A stretch of 64,000 bases of DNA from an uncultured Anaerobiospirillum sp. GTDB taxonomy: Bacteria > Pseudomonadota > Gammaproteobacteria > Enterobacterales > Succinivibrionaceae. The stretch covers positions 1-64,000 of the forward strand of contig CALXOW010000008.1 in NCBI GenBank assembly GCA_944390115.1, given 5' to 3'. Positions within the stretch are counted from its first letter, which is position 1, and each line of letters starts with the position of its first letter. Made by a program: the position numbers and the translations under genes. This document shows, one piece after another, positions 44,529 through 54,609 of the stretch. The notes beneath the pieces were generated by a model, which was not told the origin of the DNA, did not search any database, and saw only the letters and a list, made by a program, of their open reading frames with translations.

Positions 44529-45179
44529 ATGCGAGTTTATATGGTGCGCCATGGGCAAACGCAATGGAACGCAGTTAAGCGCCTGCAAGGGCAAAGCGAT
44601 ATCGAGCTTACCGACTTAGGGCGTAAGCAAGCTACCAATGCCAGTCACGGGGTCAAGGACATCCCATTTGATTATTGCTATTGCAGCCCTTTAAAGCGTG
44701 CCTACGAGACCGCTCAGCTTATTTGGGGCGGGCGCTCAGGTGAACTTATGACTGATGAGCGCTTAAAGGAAATTGCCTTTGGCCCCGACGAAGGGCGCGT
44801 CTTTAATCGCGAGCAAGCCGACCCCACCGATCCCATTACCCTCTTTTTTACCAAGCCGGAGTGCTATGTGCCCCATGACGGAGCTGAGAGCATCCCGCAG
44901 CTGGTGACCCGCGCTCAGTCCTTTTTAACCGATCTGTGCCAAAAGCACGGGGCTCAGGCTACCTCAGCTGAGCTGACGCCGCGTATTTTGATTGTGGCGC
45001 ACGGGGCACTGATTAAGGGCCTGACCGTGGCTTTGACCGGCCGTCCGCTTGAGCTCTTTTGGAACCACATTCCACCGATTAACTGCGCCATGGTGGTAGC
45101 CGACTACGACGCCCAGCACGGCTGGACCTTAGTTGATGAGTGCGTACGCTTAGCCGACAGCGTTATTTGGCAGGACTAA
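44529..45179 (+). CDS. Histidine phosphatase family protein (phosphoglycerate-mutase-like)
   Basis: 216 residues from the ATG at 44529, seven bases after GGAGG; the ATG at 44523 is too close to the RBS. The phosphohistidine motif is in MRVYMVRHGQTQWNAVKRLQG. DIELTDLGRKQA, YCSPLKRAYETAQLIWG, LKEIAFGPDEG and the second catalytic His in ILIVAHGALIKGL complete the branch-1 histidine phosphatase fold. Substrate may be a phosphorylated sugar or nucleotide (GpmB/CobC-like); sequence does not settle which. A strong promoter and a terminator make it a single-gene unit. Confidence 0.9.
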   Translation: MRVYMVRHGQTQWNAVKRLQGQSDIELTDLGRKQATNASHGVKDIPFDYCYCSPLKRAYETAQLIWGGRSGELMTDERLKEIAFGPDEGRVFNREQADPTDPITLFFTKPECYVPHDGAESIPQLVTRAQSFLTDLCQKHGAQATSAELTPRILIVAHGALIKGLTVALTGRPLELFWNHIPPINCAMVVADYDAQHGWTLVDECVRLADSVIWQD

Positions 45180-45204
45180 GCTTAAGCCTTCACAACCGCA
45201 CAAT

Positions 45205-45239
45205 GGCTCTGGCGCTTCACAGGCGCCAGGGCCTTTTTG
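45205..45239 (+). terminator. Rho-independent terminator after the histidine phosphatase gene
   Basis: An 11-bp stem with one wobble, GGCTCTGGCGC (45205-45215) with GCGCCAGGGCC (45223-45233), is followed by five Ts. Confidence 0.85.
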
Positions 45240-45638
45240 TTGGTGCGGCAGGGACGGCTGCTAGGGGCCAGTGCGGCTCAGGGCTTTTGCTCAGTGCTGC
45301 TGGGGCTTTGGTCACTGCTGCTCTAATTTGGTGAACTGCGGTGCCGCACTGCGCGCTGAGTGTACACGCGCATGGGGGCTTTTTGATGAAAAATGGCTTG
45401 CCAGTGCACTCGTAGGGCTATTGGGGGCGGGGGTCGGTTGTGCACTGTTGTTGTGCTGAAATCTAGGGAAATTCGCGCGCCATCACGCTTTTATCGCTAT
45501 AATTGACGCTCTATCTTAGGCCAAAATGGCATCAGCGCGCTTTTGGTGCGGAGCTTGGGCTCTAAGGTTGGTGGCTGAGTCCGCTTGGGGCTCAGTGTTG
45601 GAGTTGGTTTACGGTGCCTTGAATGGGGCTTGCACGAC
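45240..45638. other. Spacer upstream of ribF
   Basis: About 400 bases without a gene. It has degenerate direct repeats of CAGTGC(G/T)GCT at about 45269, 45292 and 45313, and a promoter at 45498-45503. Short open frames here have no family features. I see no FMN riboswitch. Confidence 0.5.
45498..45503 (+). promoter_or_regulatory. -10 box of the ribF-ileS-lspA promoter
   Basis: A perfect TATAAT at 45498-45503, about 135 bases before ribF. The -35 position is GC-rich and weak. Confidence 0.5.
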
Positions 45639-46625
45639 ATGCGTTTGTATCGGTGGTTGTCTGATTTTCATGGAAGTGAGCGCAAAATTGCCCTTGCGAT
45701 CGGCAATTTCGACGGTTTCCATGTGGGCCATCAAGCCGTAATCGCGCAAATGCAAGCTAAGGCGCGCGCTATGAATTTACTGAGCGCGGTCATGATCTTT
45801 GAGCCCCAGCCCTTAGAGTTCTTTGGGCGCGGTAAGACTCAAGGTGATAGCGCCTCAGTGGAGAGCGCGGCCAATAATAATGTGCCCGCACGCCTCTTCA
45901 CCATTCGCGATAAGCTGCGTATCTTTCGCGCGGCCGGTATCGATATCGTCTTTTGCATGACCTTCACCCGCAAGTTCGCCGCTTTAAGCGACGTTGAGTT
46001 TGTCGCGATGCTCGAGCGTATGCAGGTGGCGAGCGTCACCGTGGGCTCGGATTTTAGCTTCGGGCGCGGCGGGGCCTACCATATTGCCGAGCTTAAGGCC
46101 GCCTGTGCGACCCGTGGGATGGAGTGCTCGGCTATCGGTAAGGTCGAAGAAGAGGGCATTCGGATCTCGAGCACAATGCTGCGCTCCTTAATCGTTAAGG
46201 GCGACTTCTCGACTGCCGCTAAGTTTATGGGCCGTCCGTACAGTATCGCCGGGCGCGTGGTGCATGGTAATGCGATTGGACGCACCATCGGCTTTCCGAC
46301 CGCCAATATCAACTTAAACCGCCTGGTATGCCCATTAAGCGGCGTCTATGCGGTCAAGGTGGCCTGTAGCTATGGCCATTTTGAGGGCGTGGCCAATGTC
46401 GGACATCGCCCTACGATCACTATTCCAACCTTGCACAGCTTGCTTGAGGTCAACATCTTTAACTTCGATGCTGATCTCTACGGTCAAGAGATCGAAGTGA
46501 CCTTTGTGCACAAGATTCGCGATGAAGTTAAGTTTGAGAACCTAGACGCTTTGATCGCGCAAATCAGCGCTGATAAGGAGCGCGCTCAATACTTGTTAAG
46601 TTTGGAGGCGCCCATCTTACCTTAG
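45639..46625 (+). CDS. ribF: Bifunctional riboflavin kinase/FAD synthetase
   Basis: 328 residues from the ATG at 45639 (E. coli 313). It makes FMN then FAD. The N-terminal nucleotidyltransferase shows IALAIGNFDGFHVGHQAVIAQM (the (F/H)xGH-type site), MIFEPQPLEFF and VTVGSDFSFGRGGAYH, plus ISSTMLRSLI. The C-terminal kinase domain carries GRPYSIAGRVVHGNAIGRTIGFPTANI and VANVGHRPTI. An upstream in-frame TTG at 45585 would add 18 unlikely residues. No clear RBS is seen. It heads the ribF-ileS-lspA order found in E. coli. Confidence 0.96.
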   Translation: MRLYRWLSDFHGSERKIALAIGNFDGFHVGHQAVIAQMQAKARAMNLLSAVMIFEPQPLEFFGRGKTQGDSASVESAANNNVPARLFTIRDKLRIFRAAGIDIVFCMTFTRKFAALSDVEFVAMLERMQVASVTVGSDFSFGRGGAYHIAELKAACATRGMECSAIGKVEEEGIRISSTMLRSLIVKGDFSTAAKFMGRPYSIAGRVVHGNAIGRTIGFPTANINLNRLVCPLSGVYAVKVACSYGHFEGVANVGHRPTITIPTLHSLLEVNIFNFDADLYGQEIEVTFVHKIRDEVKFENLDALIAQISADKERAQYLLSLEAPILP

Positions 46626-46730
46626 GTTCAAGCTTAAAAAGCTAGAAAGTTTAGTGCAGCTTAGTTAGCTTAGTTAAGCACACCTTTCATTTGTTAATTG
46701 TTGTGGCAACAACACGTTAGGATGCAATCA

Positions 46731-49562
46731 ATGGCAGATTATAAGTCAACGTTAAATCTCCCAGAGACTGCTTTCCCAATGCGTGGCGACCTCGCTAAGC
46801 GCGAGCCTGCCATGTTAAAGAAGTGGGAAGAGCAGGACCTGTATCAGAAGATCCGTAAGTCGCGCGAAGGCTGCGATATGTTTGTCCTGCACGACGGCCC
46901 GCCATATGCGAACGGCTCAATTCACATTGGCCACGCAATTAACAAGACCTTAAAGGACATTATCGTTAAGTCCAAGACCTTATCGGGCTTTGACTCGCCT
47001 TATATCCCAGGTTGGGACTGCCACGGCCTGCCAATTGAGCAGAAGGTTGAGAGCGAGATCGGTAAGCCTGGTCAAAAGGTTGATGTCGCCCAATTCCGTG
47101 AGGAGTGCCGTAAGTACGCCTTAAAGCACATCAACAACCAGCGTGCTGACTTCAAGCGTTTAGGCGTGATCGGTGATTGGGAGCACCCATACCTCACCAT
47201 GGACTTCAAGACTGAGGCCGATATTATTCGCGCCTTAGGCAAAGCCATTGCTAACGGCCACTTCGTCTTAGGCTACAAGCCAGTTTACTGGTGCATGGAG
47301 TGCCAATCGGCTTTAGCTGAGGCTGAGGTTGAGTACTACGACGTCACCTCCGACGCAATCTTCGTCCGCTTCTTAGCTGACGACAAGGCTGCAGTCTTAA
47401 AGGCCTTTAACGTTGCTGACGTCGCTGAAGACGTTTCGTGCGTCATTTGGACCACCACTCCTTGGACCTTACCTGCTAACCGCGCGATCTGCTTAAACGA
47501 GAGCTTCGAGTACGCCTTAGTTCAGGTAACAGGGGACAAGGCTGGTTGCTACATCATGGCTCAAGAGTTAGTTGAGTCGGTGATGAAGACGATCGGGGTC
47601 GCTGAGGATGCCTACAAGGTTCTGGCTACCTGCAAGGGCAAGGACTTAGAGCTGTTAAAGTTTAAGCACCCATTCTACGATTTCACCGTACCAGTAGTGC
47701 TCGCCAAGCACGTTACCTTAGATGCAGGTACCGGCTGCGTCCACACCGCTGGTGGCCACGGTCTTGATGACTACACCGTTTCGGTTAAGTACGGTCTTGA
47801 GATCTTCAACCCAGTTGGTCCTGATGGCTGCTTCTTACCTGAGACCCCATTATTTGGTGGCCTCAACGTCTTCAAGGCCAACCCAGAGGTGATCAAGGTC
47901 TTAACTGAGCGCGGTGCTTTAATGCACGCCGATAAGATTGAGCACAGCTACCCACACTGCTGGCGCCACAAGACCCCAGTTATCTTCCGTGCTACCCAGC
48001 AATGGTTCATCTCGATGGATGGCCATGGCTTAAGAAAGCGCGCTTTAGAGGAAATCAAGAACATCCGCTGGATTCCAGCTTGGGGTCAGAACCGTATCGA
48101 GGCGATGGTCTCGCAGCGCGTCGACTGGTGCATTAGCCGTCAGCGTACTTGGGGTACTCCTTGCGCGGTCTTAGTCAACAAGGAAACCGGTGAGATTCAC
48201 CCACGTACCTCTGAGATTATCGAGAAGGTCGCTCAAGCCGTTGAAAAGAAGGGTATCCAAGCTTGGTGGGATCTCAAGATCGAAGATCTGATCCCAGCTG
48301 AGGAAGTCCCACTGTACTACAAGGACCCTAACACCTTAGACGTATGGTTTGACTCCGGTTCGACCCACTTCTCGGTGGTCGATCAACGCCCTGAGTTCCA
48401 CGGTCATGGTGCCGACTTGTACTTAGAAGGCTCCGATCAACATCGTGGCTGGTTCATGTCGTCCTTAATGCTCTCGGTTGCCATGAAGGATAAGGCCCCA
48501 TATAAGCAGGTCTTAACGCACGGCTTTACCGTGGACGACAAGGGCCGCAAGATGTCCAAGTCCTTAGGCAACGTTATTGCCCCACAAGAGGTCTGGGACA
48601 AGATGGGTGCCGACGTGCTGCGTCTGTGGATTGCCACGAACGACTACACCGGTGACATCGCGGTTTCGCAAGAGATCTTCAAGCGTTCGGCCGACGCCTA
48701 TCGCCGTATCCGCAACACCATTCGCTTCTTACTGGCCAACTTAAATGGTTTCGACCCAGAAACCAATATGGTCAAGTTCGAGGACATGGTTGAGCTCGAT
48801 AAGTGGGCAGTCAGCTTAGCTCAGAAGACCCAAGAGAAGATTATCAGCTACTACGATAACTATGACTTCCACTTAGTGATCAAGGAGCTGATGCACTTCT
48901 GCTCGATCGAGTTAGGCTCGTTCTACCTCGACATCATCAAGGACCGTCAGTACACCGCCAAGACCGACAGCTTAGCTCGTCGTTCTTGCCAGAGCGCCCT
49001 GTACATCATCGCTGAGTGCTTGGTTCGCTGGATTGCCCCAATCATCTCCTTCACCGCCCAAGAGGTTTGGGAGGTTATGCCAGGCAAGCGTGATGAGTTC
49101 GTCTTCACCGCTCACTGGTTCAAGCACGACAACCTCAAGACCTTAGACGAGAACTCGCAGTTCAACTCTGCTTACTGGGAGCGCATCTTAGCCTTCCGTG
49201 ACGAGGCCAATCGCGCCATTGAGGCTGCCCGTAACGCTGGCACCATCGGTGGTTCGCTCGAGGCTGAGGTTCAGGTCTTCGCTCAAGGCGACTTGGTCAA
49301 GGACTTACAGGCCTTAGGTGATGAGCTGCGCTTTGTCCTCATTACCTCCAAGGTTACGGTCACCGAGGGCGAGGCCCCAGCCGACGCCTTTGTGGGCGAA
49401 GGCTCCAAGCTTGGCTTTATCGTTACCAAGTCGAGCGCTCACAAGTGCGAGCGCTGCTGGCACTACGAAGAGGGTGTGGGCTCTGACCCTGAGCACCCAA
49501 CCCTGTGCCCACGCTGCTTAGAGAACATCCTGCACGGTGGCGAGACCCGCCGCTTTGCCTAA
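46731..49562 (+). CDS. ileS: Isoleucyl-tRNA synthetase
   Basis: 943 residues from the ATG at 46731 (E. coli 938), with AGGA upstream. Class I synthetase that charges tRNA-Ile and edits valine. The N-terminus [21 protein letters not shown] matches E. coli closely. The HIGH site is at 65-68 ([10 protein letters not shown]), the CP1 editing domain includes [14 protein letters not shown] and [11 protein letters not shown], and the KMSKS loop is at 607-611. The C-terminal zinc finger [10 protein letters not shown] ... CPRCLENI is complete. Leucine is mostly TTA and proline mostly CCA, as in the ribosomal genes. Confidence 0.99.
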   Translation: MADYKSTLNLPETAFPMRGDLAKREPAMLKKWEEQDLYQKIRKSREGCDMFVLHDGPPYANGSIHIGHAINKTLKDIIVKSKTLSGFDSPYIPGWDCHGLPIEQKVESEIGKPGQKVDVAQFREECRKYALKHINNQRADFKRLGVIGDWEHPYLTMDFKTEADIIRALGKAIANGHFVLGYKPVYWCMECQSALAEAEVEYYDVTSDAIFVRFLADDKAAVLKAFNVADVAEDVSCVIWTTTPWTLPANRAICLNESFEYALVQVTGDKAGCYIMAQELVESVMKTIGVAEDAYKVLATCKGKDLELLKFKHPFYDFTVPVVLAKHVTLDAGTGCVHTAGGHGLDDYTVSVKYGLEIFNPVGPDGCFLPETPLFGGLNVFKANPEVIKVLTERGALMHADKIEHSYPHCWRHKTPVIFRATQQWFISMDGHGLRKRALEEIKNIRWIPAWGQNRIEAMVSQRVDWCISRQRTWGTPCAVLVNKETGEIHPRTSEIIEKVAQAVEKKGIQAWWDLKIEDLIPAEEVPLYYKDPNTLDVWFDSGSTHFSVVDQRPEFHGHGADLYLEGSDQHRGWFMSSLMLSVAMKDKAPYKQVLTHGFTVDDKGRKMSKSLGNVIAPQEVWDKMGADVLRLWIATNDYTGDIAVSQEIFKRSADAYRRIRNTIRFLLANLNGFDPETNMVKFEDMVELDKWAVSLAQKTQEKIISYYDNYDFHLVIKELMHFCSIELGSFYLDIIKDRQYTAKTDSLARRSCQSALYIIAECLVRWIAPIISFTAQEVWEVMPGKRDEFVFTAHWFKHDNLKTLDENSQFNSAYWERILAFRDEANRAIEAARNAGTIGGSLEAEVQVFAQGDLVKDLQALGDELRFVLITSKVTVTEGEAPADAFVGEGSKLGFIVTKSSAHKCERCWHYEEGVGSDPEHPTLCPRCLENILHGGETRRFA

Positions 49563-49629
49563 GCGCTACTAAGCACTAGTCAGCATCAAGCAGCACCAAT
49601 CAGCACTGCCGCGCAGTGCGTGCTAATAG

Positions 49630-49665
49630 AAACCCGAGAGGTGAGAGCTTCTCGGGTTTTCTTTT
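49630..49665 (+). terminator. Rho-independent terminator after ileS
   Basis: AAACCCGAGA (49630-49639) pairs with TCTCGGGTTT (49650-49659), followed by a T-rich stretch. Degenerate repeats of CAGCA(C/T)-type lie between it and the ileS stop. Confidence 0.85.
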
Positions 49666-49730
49666 GTCCCAAGTGCTCATGCTATGATGGGCAACAAATC
49701 TGATCTAAGAAACCAATAACGGGAGTACCT

Positions 49731-50255
49731 GTGAGCACCATTTTCTCCAATCGCCGTCAGAGCACTGGCGCCAAATTTCTCTTAATCTCACTGATTATCA
49801 TTGGCCTAGATCAGCTCACCAAGTGGCTGTGCGTCACCTATATCGAGCAAGGCAGCTTTGGCATTGAGGTGCTGCCCTTCTTTAACCTAGTTCATGTCTA
49901 CAACTACGGTGCTGCCTTTAGCATCTTAGCGGACTGGGGAGGGGCGCAGCGCTACTTGCTTTCAGGTCTGGCCGTTATCATCACCTTAGCTTTAACCATT
50001 GCGCTCTTGCGCACGCGAGCCGAGCACAAGTGGACCTGCCTTGCTTACGCGCTCTTTATCGGTGGTGCTATCGGCAATCTCATTGACCGCGTCATCCTAG
50101 GTTACGTCATCGATTTCCTGCTCTTTTACTGGCGCGATGATAGCGGCGTCATCGTCTGGGCTTATCCAGCTTTTAATGTCGCCGATATCGCGGTGTGCTG
50201 CGGTGCCGCCTTGTTGGTCATCACCGCTTTGTTCGGTGGCAAGAAAGCTAAATAG
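49731..50255 (+). CDS. lspA: Lipoprotein signal peptidase
   Basis: 174 residues from GTG at 49731 (GGGAG upstream). An inner-membrane aspartyl protease that cleaves the signal peptide of prolipoproteins at the lipobox, needed by the Sel1 and other lipoproteins here. Four transmembrane helices are visible. The two catalytic Asp lie in GGAIGNLIDRVILGYVIDFL and PAFNVADIAVCCGA. The first conserved block is LDQLTKWL, then FFNLVHVYNYGAAFSIL. An extended -10 (TGCTATGAT near 49680) lies upstream, so it may have its own promoter after the ileS terminator. Confidence 0.97.
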   Translation: MSTIFSNRRQSTGAKFLLISLIIIGLDQLTKWLCVTYIEQGSFGIEVLPFFNLVHVYNYGAAFSILADWGGAQRYLLSGLAVIITLALTIALLRTRAEHKWTCLAYALFIGGAIGNLIDRVILGYVIDFLLFYWRDDSGVIVWAYPAFNVADIAVCCGAALLVITALFGGKKAK

Positions 50256-50574
50256 CTTCCAGGTCAAGAGCTCTCGGAGCGGGCGCGCCGAGAGTCGGCG
50301 CTGATGAGGTGGCATGGCGTGGACGGCGCTGCCGGTGCATGGCGTGGACTGCTGCCCGGTGAATGGGGCGCTGCGCCAGTCGTAGGCTGGGAGGCAGGAG
50401 GGCGCATGGGACAAGTCCGCAGTGGGGCGCGCGGTTGTGCGCGTTGGCCGGGGCGATGTGCGCAAAATTGCGCCACCTCCTGAGCTGGGAGGTAGTGGGG
50501 CGCACCCTGGGGCATAACTTGGGGCGCACCCTGGTGCAGAACCTGGGGCTAGGCCGCTGGACGAGCACAGACAA
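50256..50574. other. GC-rich spacer after lspA with direct repeats
   Basis: About 320 bases, G-rich, without a gene. Two repeats are seen: GCATGGCGTGGAC twice within 50310-50355, and a 24-bp tandem TGGGGCGCACCCTGG at 50496-50519, 50520-50543 and a partial third. Open frames of 80-120 codons on either strand follow the base bias and have no family features. Confidence 0.55.
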
Positions 50575-50604
50575 AAAGACCGGAGCGTCAGCTCCGGTCT
50601 TTTA
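50575..50604. terminator. Bidirectional terminator between lspA and melB
   Basis: AAAGACCGGAGC (50575-50586) pairs perfectly with GCTCCGGTCTTT (50591-50602) over a 4-base loop. T runs lie after it on the plus strand and, read the other way, on the minus strand. Confidence 0.9.
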
Positions 50605-50650
50605 GCTAATTAGGGGAGAGATTTACTTTTAGCTCAAACCTTGAATCTTA

Positions 50651-52114
50651 TTAGTTCTTGGCGGCGTTGAGCATTTGCTTTTCAATGGCAGATGGCTCTT
50701 GAGCTACGGCATCAGCCGTGAGCTTCTCCATCTTGCGACGGGTGATCTCGCGCTGGATCTTATCCAAGGTGTCGCCGTTTAAGTGGTAAACGGTGAGGTA
50801 AACCACTAAGGAAACAACGCAGATTAAGGTTGCACCGAAATAGAAGCTTAACATGCTGTCGATAGTTTCTTGGGTTTGCTCTTGATCTGGTAAGTAGTTG
50901 ATCCACGAGAGGTAAACACCTAAGAAGGCCGAGGCGATAGCGCCCGAGCACTTGATCACTAAGGTGTGTAAGGAGTAGTAGATAATCTCCGAACGCAGGC
51001 CTAAGCGGTAGTCACCAAAGTCCACGCAGTCGGCAACCATGATGAAGACCAGAATCCAGTAGATCGAGTTGGAGAAGCCGAAGATGATACCGGAAGCAAC
51101 GACCGAAGGATAAACTGGGAGCATGCCCCAACCTGCCATTGCAATCACGCCCGAATAGAGCAATGGTAAAATCAAGGCTAAAGCGAAGATTAACTTACGG
51201 CTGAAGATGCGGACTAAGACGGTAAAGAAGACGATCGAAGGAATCGTGACAATACCGGCCCATAACTGCATAACCGAGAACAGGCTGGCGTCGTGTAAGC
51301 AGTACTTGTAAATGTAGAGGTTGAGCGACTGCGAAACACCAGTACCGATAACGAAGCACAGAGCAATAACGATAAAGAAAATGAATTGCTTGTTCTTGGT
51401 AATAATGGTGAAAGCGTCCGAGAGCTTGAAGGTTTCACCTTCAGCTGGGGCGTAGTTCTGTTCAGTCCACTTGCAGGTGACTAAAGCCGAAGCGATAGCT
51501 AACAGGCCTGCAATCAAGCCATAGACGGCGTAGCCAAAACCATCATCGCCTTGGCCAAATAAGGCAACAGCATAGACACCAAGACCAGCGGCTAAATAGT
51601 TACCGATAGTGGCAGCAAAACGAGGATATGGCAGTAAGCCCTCACGCTCGTGCTTGTCTAAGGTGATGCAAGGAACCAGCGACCAGAATGGGGCGTCGCA
51701 GATGGTGTAGGACATACCCCAGCAGATGTAAACCACTGCTAAGTAAACGATCTGGGTGGTGCCCTCAAACATATGAGTGCAGAAGCACGCGGCTAAGAAG
51801 AAGCATTGCAGTAAGTTACCAGCAATGAGCCATGGCTTGTACTTACCCCAACGGGTGTTGACCTTGGTGACGATCAAGGCAAACAGGAAGTCATTGATCG
51901 TATCCCAGACACGGGCTACCAGGAAGATGACACCTGCGATGGTGGCTGGCACCTTTGCCACGTCAGTTAGGTAGAAGAATAAGAAGGTATTGACTACGCA
52001 AAGCGAGAAGTCCTTACCAAAGCTACCAAAACCGTACGATAGCTTGGTTTGCATCGATACCTTCGGGGCAATTGGCGCAGGAATCTCCTTGCCATTGATA
52101 TCGGTATTGCTCAT
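50651..52114 (-). CDS. melB: MelB-type sugar:cation symporter (GPH family)
   Basis: 487 residues with twelve hydrophobic helices. A glycoside-pentoside-hexuronide symporter that imports melibiose or another alpha-galactoside with Na+ or H+. The N-terminal half is close to E. coli MelB: TKLSYGFGSFGKDF, FLVARVWDTINDF (the two cation-site Asp of helix II), RWGKYKPWL, SYTICDAPFWSLVP (helix IV Asp) and ITLDKHEREGLLPYPRF. A charged C-terminal tail of about 35 residues follows the last helix. It lies downstream of the alpha-galactosidase gene on the same strand, with a structured 566-base gap. Confidence 0.9.
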   Translation of the reverse strand: MSNTDINGKEIPAPIAPKVSMQTKLSYGFGSFGKDFSLCVVNTFLFFYLTDVAKVPATIAGVIFLVARVWDTINDFLFALIVTKVNTRWGKYKPWLIAGNLLQCFFLAACFCTHMFEGTTQIVYLAVVYICWGMSYTICDAPFWSLVPCITLDKHEREGLLPYPRFAATIGNYLAAGLGVYAVALFGQGDDGFGYAVYGLIAGLLAIASALVTCKWTEQNYAPAEGETFKLSDAFTIITKNKQFIFFIVIALCFVIGTGVSQSLNLYIYKYCLHDASLFSVMQLWAGIVTIPSIVFFTVLVRIFSRKLIFALALILPLLYSGVIAMAGWGMLPVYPSVVASGIIFGFSNSIYWILVFIMVADCVDFGDYRLGLRSEIIYYSLHTLVIKCSGAIASAFLGVYLSWINYLPDQEQTQETIDSMLSFYFGATLICVVSLVVYLTVYHLNGDTLDKIQREITRRKMEKLTADAVAQEPSAIEKQMLNAAKN

Positions 52115-52680
52115 ATCGTGTTCCTTTTGCTGGAACCAAGGCTACGCAGCTGAACTAAGGAGCTTAATAAGGGCAGACCTTACTAAGGACAGAGCTTGGC
52201 CCAACTGTCGTGGGAATGGTGCCGTGCGACAAGTATGTGCTGCATGAGCTCACGCCAAGTAAGTCCATGCAAGTCGATTGCAAACCAAACGCGCAGCTTG
52301 CGGCAACCGATGTAAGCCGCAAGCGTGGCGTTTGGCCTGTTAGCGTGAGCTTGAGGCGCGCGCTAAATAGGGTTAACCACTAAAAAGGAGGCAGCAGTAA
52401 GTCCCAACCCTGCTAAGGAGGGGTGAGATCGGGCTTTCAGAGCGCAGTATCCACCGTGCTTTGAAAGCTGACCCCTCAATGAAGAGCACTTGGTGCCCTC
52501 ATCGGGAATTACCGCCACCTCGCTTGAGTGGTGGAGTCGGTAGCACCGCTCAGGCTGGGGAAGAGGTTATGAGTGACCTATGAGTGAGCCTGAGTTGGTG
52601 CGGTATTTCGTGCTGTTAACAGCCGGGGCGCATCTGGCCTATGACATCTATTGCCTAGGCAGATAGCCGTGCGCGGGGGC
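52115..52680 (-). promoter_or_regulatory. Intercistronic region between the alpha-galactosidase and symporter genes
   Basis: 566 bases without a gene. Two strong structures are visible: an outer GAGGGGT/ACCCCTC stem (52418-52424 with 52471-52477) around GCTTTCA/TGAAAGC (52433-52439 with 52462-52468), and GCTTGCGGC/GCCGCAAGC (52296-52304 with 52316-52324) extended by AAACGC/GCGTTT (52287-52292 with 52328-52333). Neither has a clear T run. They may set different levels for the two genes. A separate promoter for the symporter is possible. Confidence 0.5.
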
Positions 52681-54609
52681 TTAGCAGCGGGTGAAAACGA
52701 TGTAACCAGACTTAGGGATAGCAAGCTCCTGGACCTTGGCATCAAGCTCTAAGGTCTTGCTCTCTTGCTTTTGGCCTAAGCAGTTGAAGGTTGTTGCGCT
52801 GACCTTAGCCGGGGTCGAGCTCTTAACCACGATGCTCTGAACCATAGCACCGTTGACCAGAGTGACTTGCTGCAAGCTCTCGTCAAAGAGGTCAAAGATA
52901 TGGTCGCTGCCAATGACGCGTACTTGCTTGCCGTCCTTGGTGGCGCTGATATCGGTGTACATGAACTCAGGATGGGTGGCCTTGATTTGACCGTGCATCA
53001 AGAGGTCACGATGCTCTTCCCAGAAGGTGATCCAGTGCTTGACCATCGCCTTGTGCTCAGCATTGATGTGCTTGAAGTTGCACGAAACCTGCGGCACTGC
53101 AAAGAGGGTGTGGATGAACTGTAAGGACGAGCTCTCGACACTCTCTTGGGGCGACCAAGTGAACATATCCGCGTGCACTGCTGTCTGTAACGAAGTGGCA
53201 CGCAGATCGATCGTGGTCATACGATTCATCAGGGTGTCACTTGGGCAATCGTGGGCACGTAGCATATTGCCGTACTTGCGGATCATAGGGCCAATGTAGT
53301 TCTGACGGAACTCAACCAGAATCTCTGGCTTGATTGCCATCAGGGCATCACGGACCTCAGTCATCAGCATATCGACGGCATCTGGAATCGACTGGGTGTC
53401 ACGCGCAGCGTCGTAGGCGGCAGCCTTTTCATCGGCCTGACGTAAGTCGAACTCATCGATGAAGTCGAGCTTTAAGCCATCTAAGTTGTAGTCCTTGACC
53501 ATATTGCTGAAGGTGGCAACTAAGAAGTCGCGAACCTTCTTGTAGCGTGGGTCTAAGACATAGGCATCCCAGCGTGGGTTAAAGCACAGGCAGTAGTCCT
53601 TAAGCTCGGCGGCGCGCTGGGCCTTGCGGCCAATAAACGGTACCGAGAACCAGACCATGTACTTCATGCCAAAAGCATGAATGCGCTCGACGTGCTCACG
53701 CATGTGGGGGAAGCGCGTCTTGGAGACTTGCCAATCACCGCAGAAGGCATAGCCACGGTTGTTGTCATCGGTCTGCCAGCCATCGTCGACGATCACGGTC
53801 TTAAGACCGCACTCAGCGCCGAGCTTGCATTGATCCTCGATCTCTTGATCTTGCAGATTTTGTAAGAAGGCATACCAAGTGGAGTAAACCGGACCGTAGG
53901 CACCCTCAGGCACTGGCATCGCCTCAATGCCTAAGAAACGCTCGTAGAAGCGGGCCATATTCTCCACGGCGTTGAAGACCGGCATCAGGGCGCTGTCTAA
54001 GCGCAGAGTTACGTGGTACTCGCTTTGGGCGTGGGCTGGGGTCTCAAACAGGTCAAAGGAGACACGACCACAGGTCTGCTCCTCATAGACACCAGCGGTG
54101 ACCTTAACGATGTTCTTGCAATCAGACAGAGCAAAGGACAGCTTGTTCAGGCCTTCAGCCGAGTAGAAGGCACCCATTGGGGCTAAATTGCACAGGTGGG
54201 TGGTGATCGATGCGGTGTACTCGAGCATGCCCTTAGGACGGTAGTTCTTGCCTGGGGCAGCAATGCTTGGTAACCACAGCGACTGGACGTTATCAAGCTG
54301 GAAGCGAAAATCGATCACGGTGTGGGGGAGCACGACCGGGGCGCCGCTCTTGCTCTTTAAGGTCAAATCAAGGTAGCACACTTGATTGACGTCGCAGGCC
54401 TTGCTCTCAGGGCCAAATAAGCCCGCAGTGGCGCTGCTTTCCGCATCATAAGGCTTAGGGCCTTGACCATATTCCACTTGAGCCAAATCAGTGGTGTTAA
54501 CCTGGCGTAAGTTCCAAGTTACGACGATGTCGTCACTTGTAGCTGCGTTAGGGCTATCCATCACCTTAACCGTGCTGGAAACAAAGCCCCAATCTAAACA
54601 ATGTTCCAT
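52681..54609 (-). CDS. Alpha-galactosidase (GH36/melibiase type)
   Basis: 642 residues, no signal peptide, so cytosolic. It splits alpha-1,6-galactosides such as melibiose brought in by the adjacent symporter. The C-terminal two thirds is the catalytic barrel: YGPVYSTWYAFLQNLQDQEI, CGLKTVIVDDGWQTDDN, RVHAFGMKYMVW-like strands, and the nucleophile region DGLKLDFIDEFD with D382. The acid/base region appears as VEFRQNYIGPMIRKYGN followed by RAHDCPSDT, a variant of the usual GH36 site. The N-terminal 200 residues form the beta-sandwich common to GH36. Other alpha-galactosides could be the substrate; E. coli MelA belongs to a different family (GH4), so I give no symbol. Confidence 0.87.
   Translation of the reverse strand: MEHCLDWGFVSSTVKVMDSPNAATSDDIVVTWNLRQVNTTDLAQVEYGQGPKPYDAESSATAGLFGPESKACDVNQVCYLDLTLKSKSGAPVVLPHTVIDFRFQLDNVQSLWLPSIAAPGKNYRPKGMLEYTASITTHLCNLAPMGAFYSAEGLNKLSFALSDCKNIVKVTAGVYEEQTCGRVSFDLFETPAHAQSEYHVTLRLDSALMPVFNAVENMARFYERFLGIEAMPVPEGAYGPVYSTWYAFLQNLQDQEIEDQCKLGAECGLKTVIVDDGWQTDDNNRGYAFCGDWQVSKTRFPHMREHVERIHAFGMKYMVWFSVPFIGRKAQRAAELKDYCLCFNPRWDAYVLDPRYKKVRDFLVATFSNMVKDYNLDGLKLDFIDEFDLRQADEKAAAYDAARDTQSIPDAVDMLMTEVRDALMAIKPEILVEFRQNYIGPMIRKYGNMLRAHDCPSDTLMNRMTTIDLRATSLQTAVHADMFTWSPQESVESSSLQFIHTLFAVPQVSCNFKHINAEHKAMVKHWITFWEEHRDLLMHGQIKATHPEFMYTDISATKDGKQVRVIGSDHIFDLFDESLQQVTLVNGAMVQSIVVKSSTPAKVSATTFNCLGQKQESKTLELDAKVQELAIPKSGYIVFTRC

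Noticed and set aside
45240-45638. FMN riboswitch before ribF
   Set aside because: None of the conserved FMN-aptamer pieces is visible; E. coli ribF is not riboswitch-controlled either.
45140-45741. Small open frames around the ribF start
   Set aside because: They overlap the phosphatase end, the terminator or ribF in other frames and have no family-like residues.
50097-50605. Several 80-120-codon frames after lspA on both strands
   Set aside because: All follow GC-rich direct repeats, overlap each other and have no RBS or motif.
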